The notes beneath the pieces were generated by a model that saw nothing but the letters and a program-made list of their open reading frames with translations, was not told where the DNA came from and searched no databases. A program made the translations under genes and the position numbers. 64,000 bases of DNA. It comes from Mallotus nudiflorus (lineage: Eukaryota; Streptophyta; Magnoliopsida; Malpighiales; Euphorbiaceae). Below are positions 49,142 to 58,576 of this stretch, one piece after another. Numbering within the stretch: position 1 is the first letter of the stretch; the number at the start of each line of letters is the position of its first letter. The stretch spans positions 1-64,000 of the forward strand of contig CANTUR010000039.1 of the NCBI GenBank assembly GCA_947683625.1, in the 5' to 3' direction.

Positions 49142-49654
49142 AGACATGTGCACTAATCAATTATTGAGAGAAAATGAGCAAGGCATAAGTGAAAACGGAG
49201 AACCTAGAGATTGGGAGCATCATGGAAGATCAAGAGTTGATTATCCATTATGATTGCACTACTAATTTTAATGTTTCTTTTCCTAGTGACTTGAAAATTG
49301 TTTTGCAGAGCTTTATGCCATACAAAGATCCATTTGTATGATGTTATTGCAGTTCCTTATATCCACAATACAATCTATGGAGTCTTTACTTGTACCAAAA
49401 CGAACTTGAGTTATTCATGTTTCAAGTTTAGAAGGAAGCAACAAGAATACAATCCTTACAAGTTCATGATAAGAGTTTTATGTTCCACTTGTCCAATCAC
49501 ATTCATGCTATATTGAAGCTACTTTTGTGGAGAATTACTTTGAAAGAGAAGTTTTCAATAAAGAAGTTTCTGTTTGACCCTGGAGGATTTGCAAATTTAT
49601 CAACTCTAGAAGATGGCTATGATTCGAGGGCGAATCATCTTCAGAGAGAGGGAA
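49142..49654 (+). other. Element IV 3' internal remnant and polypurine tract
   Basis: No long frame is present. The final codons before the PPT read LEDGYDSRANHLQREGII, resembling the DLRTNPFEERGN end of integrase in the related elements. The PPT is AGAGAGAGGGAA at 49643-49654, directly before the 3' LTR. Confidence 0.7.
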
Positions 49655-50437
49655 TAATATGAACCCTAAAGGGATCAACAATGCCTGAATATGAAGAATT
49701 CAAGCTAATTAGCTTAATTTCCTATTCTGAAATTAATTAGCTTGATTGGACGAATTTTGATTTATTTTCCTATTTTTGGAGTCAATAAGGAAGATTCAAG
49801 AAGATTCTAGAAGATGTGAGAAGATTCAAGAATATTCCAAGTCAAAGTCAACAAGTCAAAGTCAAAGTCAAATAGTCAATAAGTCAAAGTCAATGGTCAA
49901 TGGTCAACATATGACATGGCATGCTTTAATGCTTAGTTGTCATGAGTTGTCATTTTGCTTAGTTGTCATGAATTGTAATGAGTTGTCAATTTTGACTTTT
50001 CAAAGATGAGTTGTCATTAGTTGTCCTATTTAAAGGAAATCTCCTTAATTAAGGATTTTCCTATATAGGTATCTTTGGGAATAAGGAATAGAACCTTTTC
50101 CTTTAAGGATTAGTTTGTTTACATGCCTATATAAGGGCTAACCCTATGACATACGAATTTAAGAAGATTGAAATATTAAAAGTAAGGTTTTTCCTTAAAC
50201 TTTGTTCTTTTGAAACTTTGCAAGTTTACTTGAATTGTTTCACTTCTACCTTTTCATATCAATTTCTAGGTTAAACTTAGAATTGTGTGATTGTTCATCT
50301 TATAATAGCTAAGTATCTTGCTTCAATTTAATAAGCAAGGGGTTTAGCTCCATCAACACAACTATCCTTGATGATCCTTGGGCTAATATTCAAAGTTGGA
50401 TGCGCGTTCTATCTCTTTATAGGTAGGGTTCGTATCA
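49655..50437 (+). repeat. Element IV 3' LTR, 783 bp
   Basis: It matches the 5' LTR apart from single-base run-length differences and one dinucleotide change. It carries the same heat-shock array (49790-49837), W-box cluster (49840-49907) and TATA box (50128-50135). Confidence 0.93.
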
Positions 50438-50442
50438 ATGAG
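50438..50442. repeat. Target site duplication of Element IV, right copy (ATGAG)
   Basis: This matches 47464-47468 and is followed by CCATTTTACTAAA of the Element III integrase. Confidence 0.95.
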
Positions 50443-52648
50443 CCATTTTACTAAATCTATCAACCACAACAAAGATACTATCATGACCTTTCCTAGTTCT
50501 AGGCAATCCAAGCACAAAATCCATAGACAAATCAGTCCAAGGTTCACTAGGAACGGGTAATGGTGTGTATAACCCATGCGGTTTCAACCTAGACTTGGCC
50601 TCTCTACATGTAATGCAATGCTCACAAACTTTATACACATCATGTTTCATGCCGGGCCAAAAGAAATGTTCTAATAGCATATCATAGGTCTTATTTACCC
50701 CAAAATGCCCCATTAAGCCTCCTCCATGTGCCTCCTTAATTAATAATTCCCTTATAGAACACTTAGGAATGCACAATCTATTTCTTTTAACAAGAAAACC
50801 ATCAAACAAGTAAAATCATCTAAAACAACCCCATTGGCACAAGATGCATATATATCACCAAATCATCATCATGTGGATACAACTCCTTTATAACTCAAAA
50901 CCTAATAATTTAGCAGTAAGAGAGGTTAAGTAAGGTGTACCTTCTAGATAATGCATCAAGCAACCACATTCTCTTTACCTTGCTTGTACTTAATCACATA
51001 TGGAAATGTTTCTATGAACTCCACCCATTTGGCATGCCTACGGTTCAGCTTATCTTGACCCTTCAAATGCTTTAAACTTTCATGGTCAGTGTGTATCACA
51101 AACTCCCTAGGCCACAAATAATGTTGCCATGTTTGCAAAGCTCGAACCAATGCATATAATTCCTTGTCATAAGTTGGATATTTCAAGGTTGCCCCACTTA
51201 ACTTTTCACTAAATACATTAGTGGTCTTTGATCCTGCATCAAAACAGCTCAATCCCTATGCCACTAGCATCCACATTCAATCTCAAAAGTTTTATCAAAG
51301 TTAGGTAAAGCAAGTAAAGGTGCATTACATAATTTTTCCTTAAGTTCATTAAATGCATGTTCTTGTGCATCACCCCAAACAAATCCAACATTTTTCTTAA
51401 CTAATTCATTCAAAGGTGCAGCTATAGTGCTGAAATCTTTAATGAATCTCCTATAGAAACTAGCAAGCCCATGAAAACTTCTCACCTCACTAGCATTTTA
51501 GGTTTTGGCCACTCTTTAATAGCCCTAACCTTCTCCTCATCAACCTCTATGCCTTGACTAGATACAACAAAACCAAGAAATTAACCTTATTCATGCAAAA
51601 ACTACACTTTTTAAGGTTTGCATACAACTTTTCTTGTCTAAGTGTTTCTAGTACAATTCGCACATGCATAACATGATCATCTAAACACTTAGAGTAAATC
51701 AGAATATCATCAAAGTAAACAACAACAAATTTACCTAAGTAATTTCGCAACACATGGTTCATCAATCGCATGAATGTGCTAGGTGCATTAGTAAGACCAA
51801 AGGGCATAACAAGCCACTCATACAAACCCATACTTAGTCTTAAAAGCTGTTTTCCATTCATCACCAACATTCATTCGAATTTGATAATAACCAGATTTCA
51901 AGTCTATTTTAGTGAACAAACAAGAACCATATAACTCATCAAGCATATCATCTAATCTAGGAATAGGATGACGATACTTTATAGTGATTTTATTGATGGC
52001 TCTGCAATCCACACACATCCTCCATGTTCCATCCTTCTTTGGCACAAGAATGACAGGAACCGAACAAGGACTAAGACTTTCCCTCACATACCCTTTAGCT
52101 AGCAACTCCTCCACTTGTGTTTGGATCTCCTTTGTTTCTCTTGGATTTGCTCTATATGCTGGTCGATTGGGTATGGCTGCCCCAGAATGAAGTCAATTTG
52201 ATGTTCTATGCCTCTAATTGGGGGTAATCCACTAGGCATCTCTTTGGGAAACACATCTTCAAATTCCTGCAAAAGATCAACAAACACACTAGGCAAAGAT
52301 CGGGTTAAGTTCATTAGTTGCCAAATAAGCCCCTTTGTACAAAAGTACAAATATAGGCCGATTAGCATACAAGGCCTGTCTAACCTCACTTGTCCTAGCT
52401 ATTAAACTCAAATTCTTTTCTTTTTTCTCTCTAGGCTGAATCTCTTCTTTTATTTTTCCCTCTTTCTTTTCACTCTCTAAAGAATTTTTCTTACTCTCTT
52501 TTTCTTTCTTTTTTCAGCCTCCACTCTCATTCTTTCCATTTACATTGGTCTTCATACACCTCCTTTGAAGAAAGCGGTGTTAATATGATCTTACGCCCAT
52601 CCTTGTAAGTGATACCGATTGAGGTACCCATCATGCTTGGTCTTTCTA
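50443..52648 (-). pseudogene. pol: Element III pol: RT, RNase H and integrase N-terminus, frameshifted
   Basis: Reading the minus strand from 52648 down, homology to Element II pol is continuous but moves among frames. Pieces are 52099-52389 (end of the protease-RT linker, GIEHQIDF), 51818-52114 (RT start, VPKKDGTWRMC), 51547-51870 (RT core, YFDDILIYSK), 51264-51485 (RT end, FHGLASFYRRF), 50956-51252 (RNase H, HTDHESLKHL) and 50443-50809 (integrase HHCC zinc site and first catalytic Asp). At least six frameshifts separate them, mostly one-base changes in runs, for example an extra C near 51828. The stretch 52390-52648 is a lysine/glutamate-type linker with no long frame. The product would be non-functional as assembled. 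Confidence 0.88.
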
Positions 52649-54229
52649 TCAAATTGCCATGTCTACCAGCAAAATATCTCCAGCATGCATAGGAACTACA
52701 TCACACAATTGCTCAGCATGATATTTACCAATTGAAAAGGAAATAATAGATTGTCTATTTACCTTGACCTCTCCACAATCATTAAGCCATTGAAGTTTGT
52801 ATGGTCGTGGGTGTGGTATAGTAGATAGCCCCAATCTACTAATTAAGAATGAGCTCACTGCATTGGTGCAACTCCCTCCATCAACAATCATAAGACATGC
52901 CTTGCCTTGCACATGACACCTTGTATGGAATAAGTTGTCTCGTTGCTCTTCAATGCAATCTTCCTTTATTTGAGTACTAAGAGCACGCCTTGTAACCAGC
53001 ATGTCACCTTTGATTGGCTCCTCTATACTCCCATCACTACAACTTTCCAATTCAGGCATCTCATCCTTATCACTTTCATTATTGCCCTCTTCTTCATCAG
53101 TCACAATTTCCCCATTCCTTATGGTCATAGTTCTCTTATTAGGGCAATCTTTGCTCATATGACCTACTCCTTGACACTTCCAACACTTAATGTCTCTATT
53201 TCTCCCTTTAGCCTCATTGGTTTTGATTTTGTCCTTAGAGACCGAATCTGTCTTCCCTTTAGCAACCTCATGAGCAACCTTATTCCCACCCCTATAATCA
53301 CTCTTTCCATCCTTTTTCCAATTAAAATTAGAGCTAGAATAGGATTTGGAATTGTACCTTGTCGCCCCTCTTCCTTGGAGTTGCCTTTCTATCTTGACGG
53401 CCATGTGCACCATCTCTTCTAAATCTTCATATTTGTGTAAATCTACTCGGTCAGATATGTCTTTGTTTAGACCAGCCAAGAAGCGTGCCATAGTGATCTC
53501 CACATCTTCATCTATATCAGCCCTAGTCATGAGCATCTCCATCTCTTTATGGTAATCATCCACACTCTTACTACCTTGTTTAAGAACTTGAAGTTTTTGT
53601 ACAAGTTCCCTATGATAGTGTTTGGGCACAAATCGCTTCCTCATTACAACCTTGAGCTCAGGCCAATTATCAATTGGGTACTCCAAATTCCTTCGCCTAT
53701 TAATTACCAAATGGTCCCACCAAGCAATAGCATAATCAGAAAATTGAGTAACTGCCAATTTTACCTTCTTTTCCTCGCTAAATTGATGGCAATCAAATAT
53801 AAGCTCCAATTGCTTCTCCCATTGTAAATAGGACTCCGGATCTGATTTACCTTGAAAGTTAGGTATCTTATGTTTGATGCTTCCCAAATTTCGATCTACA
53901 TTATCTTCATTGCCTCGGTTTCTTCCATTGTATGGAACCGGTTCTAACCTTCCTCTTCCTCTACCTCGGCCTTGTCTACCTCCACCTCTTGGTACTACTT
54001 CTGCATAGGCCTCATCTTCATCCTCATTGTCAACATTGCCTTCTATTTCCTCATTATGATTTGGTGTTGTTGCCCTTTCAACCGCTCCTAGCCTTGTATC
54101 CATGCGGTTTAATCTCTCCATTATAGTCTCAAAATTTGTATTCATACATTCAAATTGCCTTTGTTGAGCCTCACGGAGCAAAGTTTCATCAACTTTACCC
54201 TCACCTTTATTTTCACCTTGGTTTGACAT
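52649..54229 (-). CDS. gag: Element III Gag-protease polyprotein (526 aa)
   Basis: This is a single open frame from MSNQGENK. Residues 1-60 form a glutamine-rich, probably coiled N-terminus, then an acidic stretch and an RGG-like basic patch at about 81-95. The capsid domain lies at about 121-286 (IPNFQGKSDPESYLQWE, AWWDHL, RKRFVPKHYHREL, ARFLAGLN). One CCHC zinc knuckle at 349-362 (CWKCQGVGHMSKDC) binds RNA. The protease begins with MIVDGGSCTN at about 447-456, with Asp-Gly-Gly where Element II has Asp-Ser-Gly. The frame ends at LLVDMAI, just after the strand that reads LLGRPW in Element II, because of an indel near 52670. Gag and protease share a frame here, unlike Elements I/II. Confidence 0.9.
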   Translation of the reverse strand: MSNQGENKGEGKVDETLLREAQQRQFECMNTNFETIMERLNRMDTRLGAVERATTPNHNEEIEGNVDNEDEDEAYAEVVPRGGGRQGRGRGRGRLEPVPYNGRNRGNEDNVDRNLGSIKHKIPNFQGKSDPESYLQWEKQLELIFDCHQFSEEKKVKLAVTQFSDYAIAWWDHLVINRRRNLEYPIDNWPELKVVMRKRFVPKHYHRELVQKLQVLKQGSKSVDDYHKEMEMLMTRADIDEDVEITMARFLAGLNKDISDRVDLHKYEDLEEMVHMAVKIERQLQGRGATRYNSKSYSSSNFNWKKDGKSDYRGGNKVAHEVAKGKTDSVSKDKIKTNEAKGRNRDIKCWKCQGVGHMSKDCPNKRTMTIRNGEIVTDEEEGNNESDKDEMPELESCSDGSIEEPIKGDMLVTRRALSTQIKEDCIEEQRDNLFHTRCHVQGKACLMIVDGGSCTNAVSSFLISRLGLSTIPHPRPYKLQWLNDCGEVKVNRQSIISFSIGKYHAEQLCDVVPMHAGDILLVDMAI

Positions 54230-55234
54230 TGCTGTAAAAGAATGTTAGAAACAATAATAATAATAATTTAAAATCCTCACAAGCACTCCCTCACGTGTTT
54301 GCACTCAAATGATACGGGTGGTCACTCGTGTTTAACTCAATTTGATGTTTCACTCGACTTCCTCTCACCACTCAAGCTAATTCTTTTATGTTCTTAGGTG
54401 AATCACACTTTTAGAACAAATCAATTAGATTGAAGCAATATTCAAGTAGAACTTTCAAAAGTGAAATTTTCAAAACAAGTTTGAGGCAATTCGGTTAAAA
54501 AAAAAAAAAAAAACAACAATTCAGAAGCAATAAAATAGGAAAACTCAAAAAGATGCAAAAGACATGTGAAAGAAAATACAAAGATCTTCTAGAATAGAAA
54601 AGAAAACGAATTTAGAAGTTATTTTAAGGAGAAAAGTCAAATCTGCCTCAATAAGTAATATTCCTTAATGAGCAAGTATTGTAAAGATATGCAAAATCCT
54701 TAATAGACAAGTAATACAAGATATGACAAGATCTAGTTAGATATGTCAATTATAAACCAAATAGGATTAGGAAACCAAAATCAGACCTGATGAGGATATT
54801 AATCACTCAAACAATATTCCTTAATGAGCAAGGAATGGAAGGAAATGCAAATCAGACCTGATTAGGATATAAATCACTCAAGAATCTTAATTCTTCCTTT
54901 TCTAATAACTTTCTCTCTTTTTTTTCACGAATTTTTTTTTTTTTTTTTTTTGCTTTTTTTTTTTCAAATTTCTTCTCTTTTTTTTTTTTTTTTTTTTTGC
55001 ACGAATTTTTTTTTTTTTAATTTCAACTATGAACACAAATCTAAATTTCAGAATGCAAAACAATTGACTGACCTAAAGGGAAAAAAAATCAAGACTAACA
55101 AATAAGAACAAAGAACAAAACACAAGAATGAAGAACAAAAATAAATAAGAACGATTTTAAAAGAATAAGAAAAACATAAGAAATCAGGATTAAGAATAAA
55201 AATTATAAAAGATAAAACCTGATCTAGAGCCAAA
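54230..55234 (-). other. Element III 5' leader between PBS and gag
   Basis: This is non-coding leader. It contains long T runs on the plus strand (54930-55018), some following CACGAATT. Close to gag lies the conserved hairpin motif (54282-54299) shared with the other families. Confidence 0.75.
54282..54299 (-). promoter_or_regulatory. Conserved gag-leader hairpin motif, Element III copy
   Basis: The minus strand reads AACAC, loop GTGAGGGA, GTGCT, a stem with one mismatch, followed by TGTGAGG. AAACACGAGTG lies about 27 bases upstream. It sits 53 bp before the gag start. Confidence 0.55.
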
Positions 55235-55246
55235 GCTCTGATACCA
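55235..55246 (-). other. Primer binding site of Element III (initiator tRNA-Met)
   Basis: The minus strand reads TGGTATCAGAGC, two bases from the 5' LTR end at 55249. Confidence 0.92.
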
Positions 55247-55248
55247 AA

Positions 55249-56045
55249 TGATACGGAACCTCCAAGAATAAGCTTGAGAACCCCTTTATGTATTCGAACC
55301 CCCAAAGCATTAACTTGAAAACCCCAATAGTCAATTCAGCAACAACCCCTAAGAATGGTTAGAAATCAGATTACTTAGATGATCAAAGAATTAGAATAAA
55401 GAAAACTCGTTTCTAAATTCCAATTTTGAAACACTCCACAAGAAGATGATCAATCTACTTGAATGTTCCTTAAAGCATGTATTCTACACAAGAACACAAA
55501 GATAAAAGCAAAACAGCCTTTAGGTTTTAAAACTTCAATTCTGAATCATAAAATTCGTCCAAGGCATATATATATAGCCTTTACAAGGTTTTCCTTAGTG
55601 AGTAAGGAAAACTAATAACCCTAATCACAAAAAAAGGAAATTAATCTAATCAGACCTTAAATAGGAATTTTGACATACTTCCTATTTTAAGAATAATTAA
55701 ACTAACTAAAACTAATGGGCTTTTAAAATAACAAATTCGTCCAGCCCTTATTTAACATAATTAAACCCATTAACAACTTGGACTTGAATTAAGTTGTATT
55801 GAACTTGAGCTGCACTTGGCACAAAGCTTTGGTGTCCTTGTAAACTTTCACTAGCTAAGTTCACAAAGCCTTGTAGATGATGGATTAAGGCTTCTTGAAG
55901 CTTCTTAGATTGAAACCTTGTTATAGGTCTTTGAGGCATGCTGATTGGACTCAAAACCTGTTGAACTTGATCCTTGCCTTCTTGACCATGCTCATCTTCA
56001 TCATGTTGAATTCTTTGAGCTTGGTGTGTTGGCTGCTCCATAACA
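55249..56045 (-). repeat. Element III 5' LTR, 797 bp
   Basis: Same length as the 3' LTR and four transition differences by eye (for example aatttcgaaac against aattttgaaac, aaatagcc against aaacagcc). The TATA-like stretch is at 55566-55576, minus strand. Confidence 0.95.
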
Positions 56046-56050
56046 CCCTA
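56046..56050. repeat. Target site duplication of Element III, right copy (CCCTA)
   Basis: This is the second CCCTA, followed by GCAATGTGTCC, the continuation of the Element I zinc-knuckle coding region. Confidence 0.97.
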
Positions 56051-57068
56051 GCAATGTGTCCATGACCCAAACACTTAAAACATTTGATTCCCCTAGTTTG
56101 GGCTGGTTGATTCTCACCCTTTCCCTTATTACCCAAGTCAATTTTAGGTTTATTTTCTTCCACTTTTGACTTGTTAAAAGGTTTATCATCCTTTTCCCCC
56201 AAGAAGTTTTCCAAGAAGAAGAAGAACCCACATTTGGTTTAGAATCATACCTCTTTCCTTTCAATTGCCTTTCCACTTTCATGGCCAAATTCACCATATC
56301 TTCAATCTCCACATAATGTTGCAAATCAACAACATCAGCAATGTTTTTGTTTAGCCCTCTCAAGAACCTTGCCATGGTAGCTTCACGATCTTCTACCACA
56401 TTTGCTCTAATCATAGCCTTCTCCATTTCTTTGTGATACTCCTCAACACTCATAGATCCTTGAATTAGAGTTTGTAACCTTTGATGAAGCTCTCTATAGT
56501 AATGGCTTGGAACAAACCTCTTTCTCATGATTTGCTTCATTTCCCTCCAAGACTCCACGGGTCTTTCTTCATATCTACGTCTTTCCTTGCAAAATTGATC
56601 CCACCAAACAATTGCATAATCACTAAACTCAACAGCAGCAAGTTTTACCTTTTTCTCCTCCGAATAATTGTGACATTCGAAGATGAGTTCCACTTTCCTC
56701 TCCTATTCAAGGTACACATCTGGATCATTTCTTCCTTGGAATGAAGGAATCTTCATTTTGATGCTTCCAAGGTTGCGATCAACATCATCTTTAGGACGTC
56801 CTCTCCTAGCTTGTCTCCTAGGATTGATTTGTTGTCCCACCAAGGTGACTTGATCATCATCCAATTCATCCTCTCCTTCATAGTCCTCTTGGTCAATTGG
56901 TGGACGTCTCCTTTCTTTAGGCTCTCCTTGTAATTGGTTAAGGATGCCATCATGCCTCTCCAATTTCTCATTGACTCCTGCCATCATGTTAAACATTCTT
57001 TCGAATTGTTATTGCATAGCTTGAATCACATGATCATTTGTAGAAGAAGAACTTGTGTCTTTTGACAT
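56051..57068 (-). pseudogene. gag: Element I gag (two nonsense codons)
   Basis: This is the same gene as the Element II gag. The start would be at 57068 (MSKDTSSSS by homology). A TAA at 57009-57011 replaces a Gln codon about 20 residues in, and a TAG at 56703-56705 replaces the Trp of YLEWERKVEL. Beyond these the capsid region is intact. The zinc-knuckle region (CFKCLGHGHIA) at 56051-56214 is in the other frame, as in Element II, and is cut by Element III at 56050. Both nonsense codons are C-to-T/G-to-A transitions relative to Element II. Confidence 0.9.
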
Positions 57069-57735
57069 GATTGTAAAACCTAAAATTTTAACAAAAGAAA
57101 ATAGAAAAAAAAACAATCTCACAACACTCCCTCACGTGTTTCACTCAAAATTTATATCTACCACTCGTGTTTACACTCAATTTTGGCTTTTTCTCTAATG
57201 ATCTCACACTCTTGCCTTTTACCTCTCAAATTTGCCTTTTGATTTCTTAGATTAACTAAGTTTCTCAATCAAACAAAATTCAAGAATGTAGTAATCAATG
57301 ATAAAAAATAAGGTAGGCTAACAAGAAAATAATAAGGTAGGCTTAAAGAAAAGAACAATTTGTAACAAATAGGCTAATAGAAATGAAAAACAAAGATAGA
57401 TTATCAAAGAACACAAAGAGACAGAATTATAAAGATAGATCTCAATGGAATATGAAGAGTCAATTTTTTTTTAATGTAAACTGAGATATAACATAGGAAT
57501 ATCAAAGATAACATATACTTTTTTTTTATGGACGAATTTTTTTTTTTTTTTTTTATGGACGAATTTTTTTTTTTTTTTTTGATATCTGCAAACAAAATCT
57601 TGAGATAAGAAGAATAAAGATAAAAAAAATAACAAGAATAATAGATAGCAAGAAAGGTGCAAAATATAAGATGAACACAAGATATTGAGAACTAAAAGAT
57701 AGTTTTGGATATGCAAACCTCAATCTTGAGCCAAT
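57069..57735 (-). other. Element I 5' leader
   Basis: Non-coding. The hairpin motif is at 57123-57140 (minus strand AACAC, loop GTGAGGGA, GTGTT). Two tandem copies of ATGGACGAATT plus a long T run lie at 57529-57580. Short lysine-rich open frames here come from A/T runs and are not genes. Confidence 0.75.
57123..57140 (-). promoter_or_regulatory. Conserved gag-leader hairpin motif, Element I copy
   Basis: A five-base-pair perfect stem AACAC/GTGTT encloses GTGAGGGA. AAACACGAGTGG lies upstream and TGTGAG downstream. It contains a G-box CACGTG. It lies 55 bp before the gag start. Confidence 0.6.
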
Positions 57736-57747
57736 GCTCTGATACCA
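57736..57747 (-). other. Primer binding site of Element I (initiator tRNA-Met)
   Basis: The minus strand reads TGGTATCAGAGC, four bases from the LTR at 57752. Confidence 0.92.
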
Positions 57748-57751
57748 CTTA

Positions 57752-58576
57752 TGATGGGAATTGTAGGTTTCATCAATTAACTCCCCAATAGCAAGAATAC
57801 TATGATAAGTTAAATTGAAAGAAAACTAGAAATTACCAATTTAATCCACAAATTCGGATCGTTCAAAGATTGAAGTAAGAAGATAGATGCTACTTAACCC
57901 CTTTACCAACAAGGATAAAGATACTAAGATAGACTTTGAATTTCCTCTTATGCCACAAACAAGAATGTTTGATAAATAACAAGAAAACAAAGATTTAGAT
58001 TTTGACACCACAAGCTAGAATAAAGCTTGATAAGTCACAAAGTTTATGCAAGAAATTAAAGACAAAATTCCTCACAATAAAACTCAAACAAAGTTATAAT
58101 TCATATATCAAATTCATTCATGCTACAAAAGAAAGAAAAGGACTTGTTTATATAGAGTACAAGTCCATGCTCACACTACTAAAATAGACTCACACACATA
58201 GGATTACTTTTACTCTTAAATGGCCTTAATAACCATTACCCACATTAATAGCCATTTACTTGGTATTGATTACCCCATTAACTTTAGTAACCACTACCCA
58301 TAATAATAGCCATTACTTGGTAATAATTACCCTATTAACTTGTATATGGTGGCTACATGTAACCCTAATTGTTATTAACACAAAAACAAGTTAAATATTA
58401 TTCCTTGGGCCTCCATGGATGCCTTATTGGGCTGAAATTCGTGGGCTTTCCAAATGTCCTTAATTAAACCCAATATGGCTTCTTGAAGCTTCTTGGATTT
58501 GGACCTTGTGATTGGGCCTTCTTGTACTATTAATGGATCTTGGATCTCTTTAGGCTTTGAACTTGGATTCACATCA
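57752..58576 (-). repeat. Shared LTR (LTR-b): 5' LTR of Element I and 3' LTR of Element II, 825 bp
   Basis: It is flanked on the left by the Element I PBS and on the right by the Element II polypurine tract, so it serves both elements. It appears identical to LTR-a. No target duplication is visible at either side, as expected if the two elements were joined by recombination between LTRs. It carries the same TATA box and inverted arms at 58140-58166. Confidence 0.93.

Larger units (their letters stand above)
47469..50437 (+). mobile_element. Element IV: gag-only non-autonomous LTR retrotransposon
   Basis: This 2,969-bp plus-strand element is inserted in the Element III integrase gene. It has 784- and 783-bp LTRs, a PBS, a PPT and a 5-bp target duplication. 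The 1.4-kb interior encodes only a capsid-like Gag. No protease, RT or integrase is present, but the last ~20 codons before the PPT (DSRANHLQREG) resemble the integrase tail of the other elements, so pol was probably lost by internal deletion. It matches the known TR-GAG or LARD type of plant non-autonomous element and must rely on proteins from an autonomous relative. It is the youngest layer of the nest by position. Confidence 0.93.
45882..56045 (-). mobile_element. Element III: second Ty3/gypsy family, nested in Element I, interrupted by Element IV
   Basis: The element is on the minus strand with 797-bp LTRs (45882-46678 and 55249-56045), a PBS at 55235-55246, a PPT at 46679-46692 and a CCCTA target duplication. 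Without Element IV it is 7,190 bp. Gag-protease is one intact frame; pol has several frameshifts and a nonsense codon. The two LTRs have equal length and four differences by eye, all transitions, so insertion was recent. Its proteins are clearly related to, but distinct from, those of Elements I/II. Confidence 0.95.
41520..58576 (-). mobile_element. Element I: Ty3/gypsy (CRM-like) LTR retrotransposon, interrupted by Element III
   Basis: The element lies on the minus strand. Its 3' LTR is 41520-42344, pol is 42143-45881 (broken), gag is 56051-57068 (broken), the PBS is 57736-57747 and the 5' LTR is 57752-58576. Element III plus one copy of its CCCTA duplication interrupts it. Without that insertion the element is 6,888 bp, exactly the inferred length of Element II, with no indel between their internal regions and about 15 substitutions by eye. 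The right LTR also serves as the left LTR of Element II. RT, RNase H and integrase motifs resemble plant CRM-lineage elements; the clade is from recognition, not a tree. Confidence 0.93.

Noticed and set aside
47469..50437. Solo-LTR pair or host gene for Element IV
   Set aside because: PBS, PPT, capsid frame and a 5-bp target duplication show a complete non-autonomous retrotransposon.
57404..57716. Lysine-rich and hydrophobic small frames in the leaders (also 63467-63779, 55048-55305)
   Set aside because: They come from poly-A/T tracts in non-coding leader.
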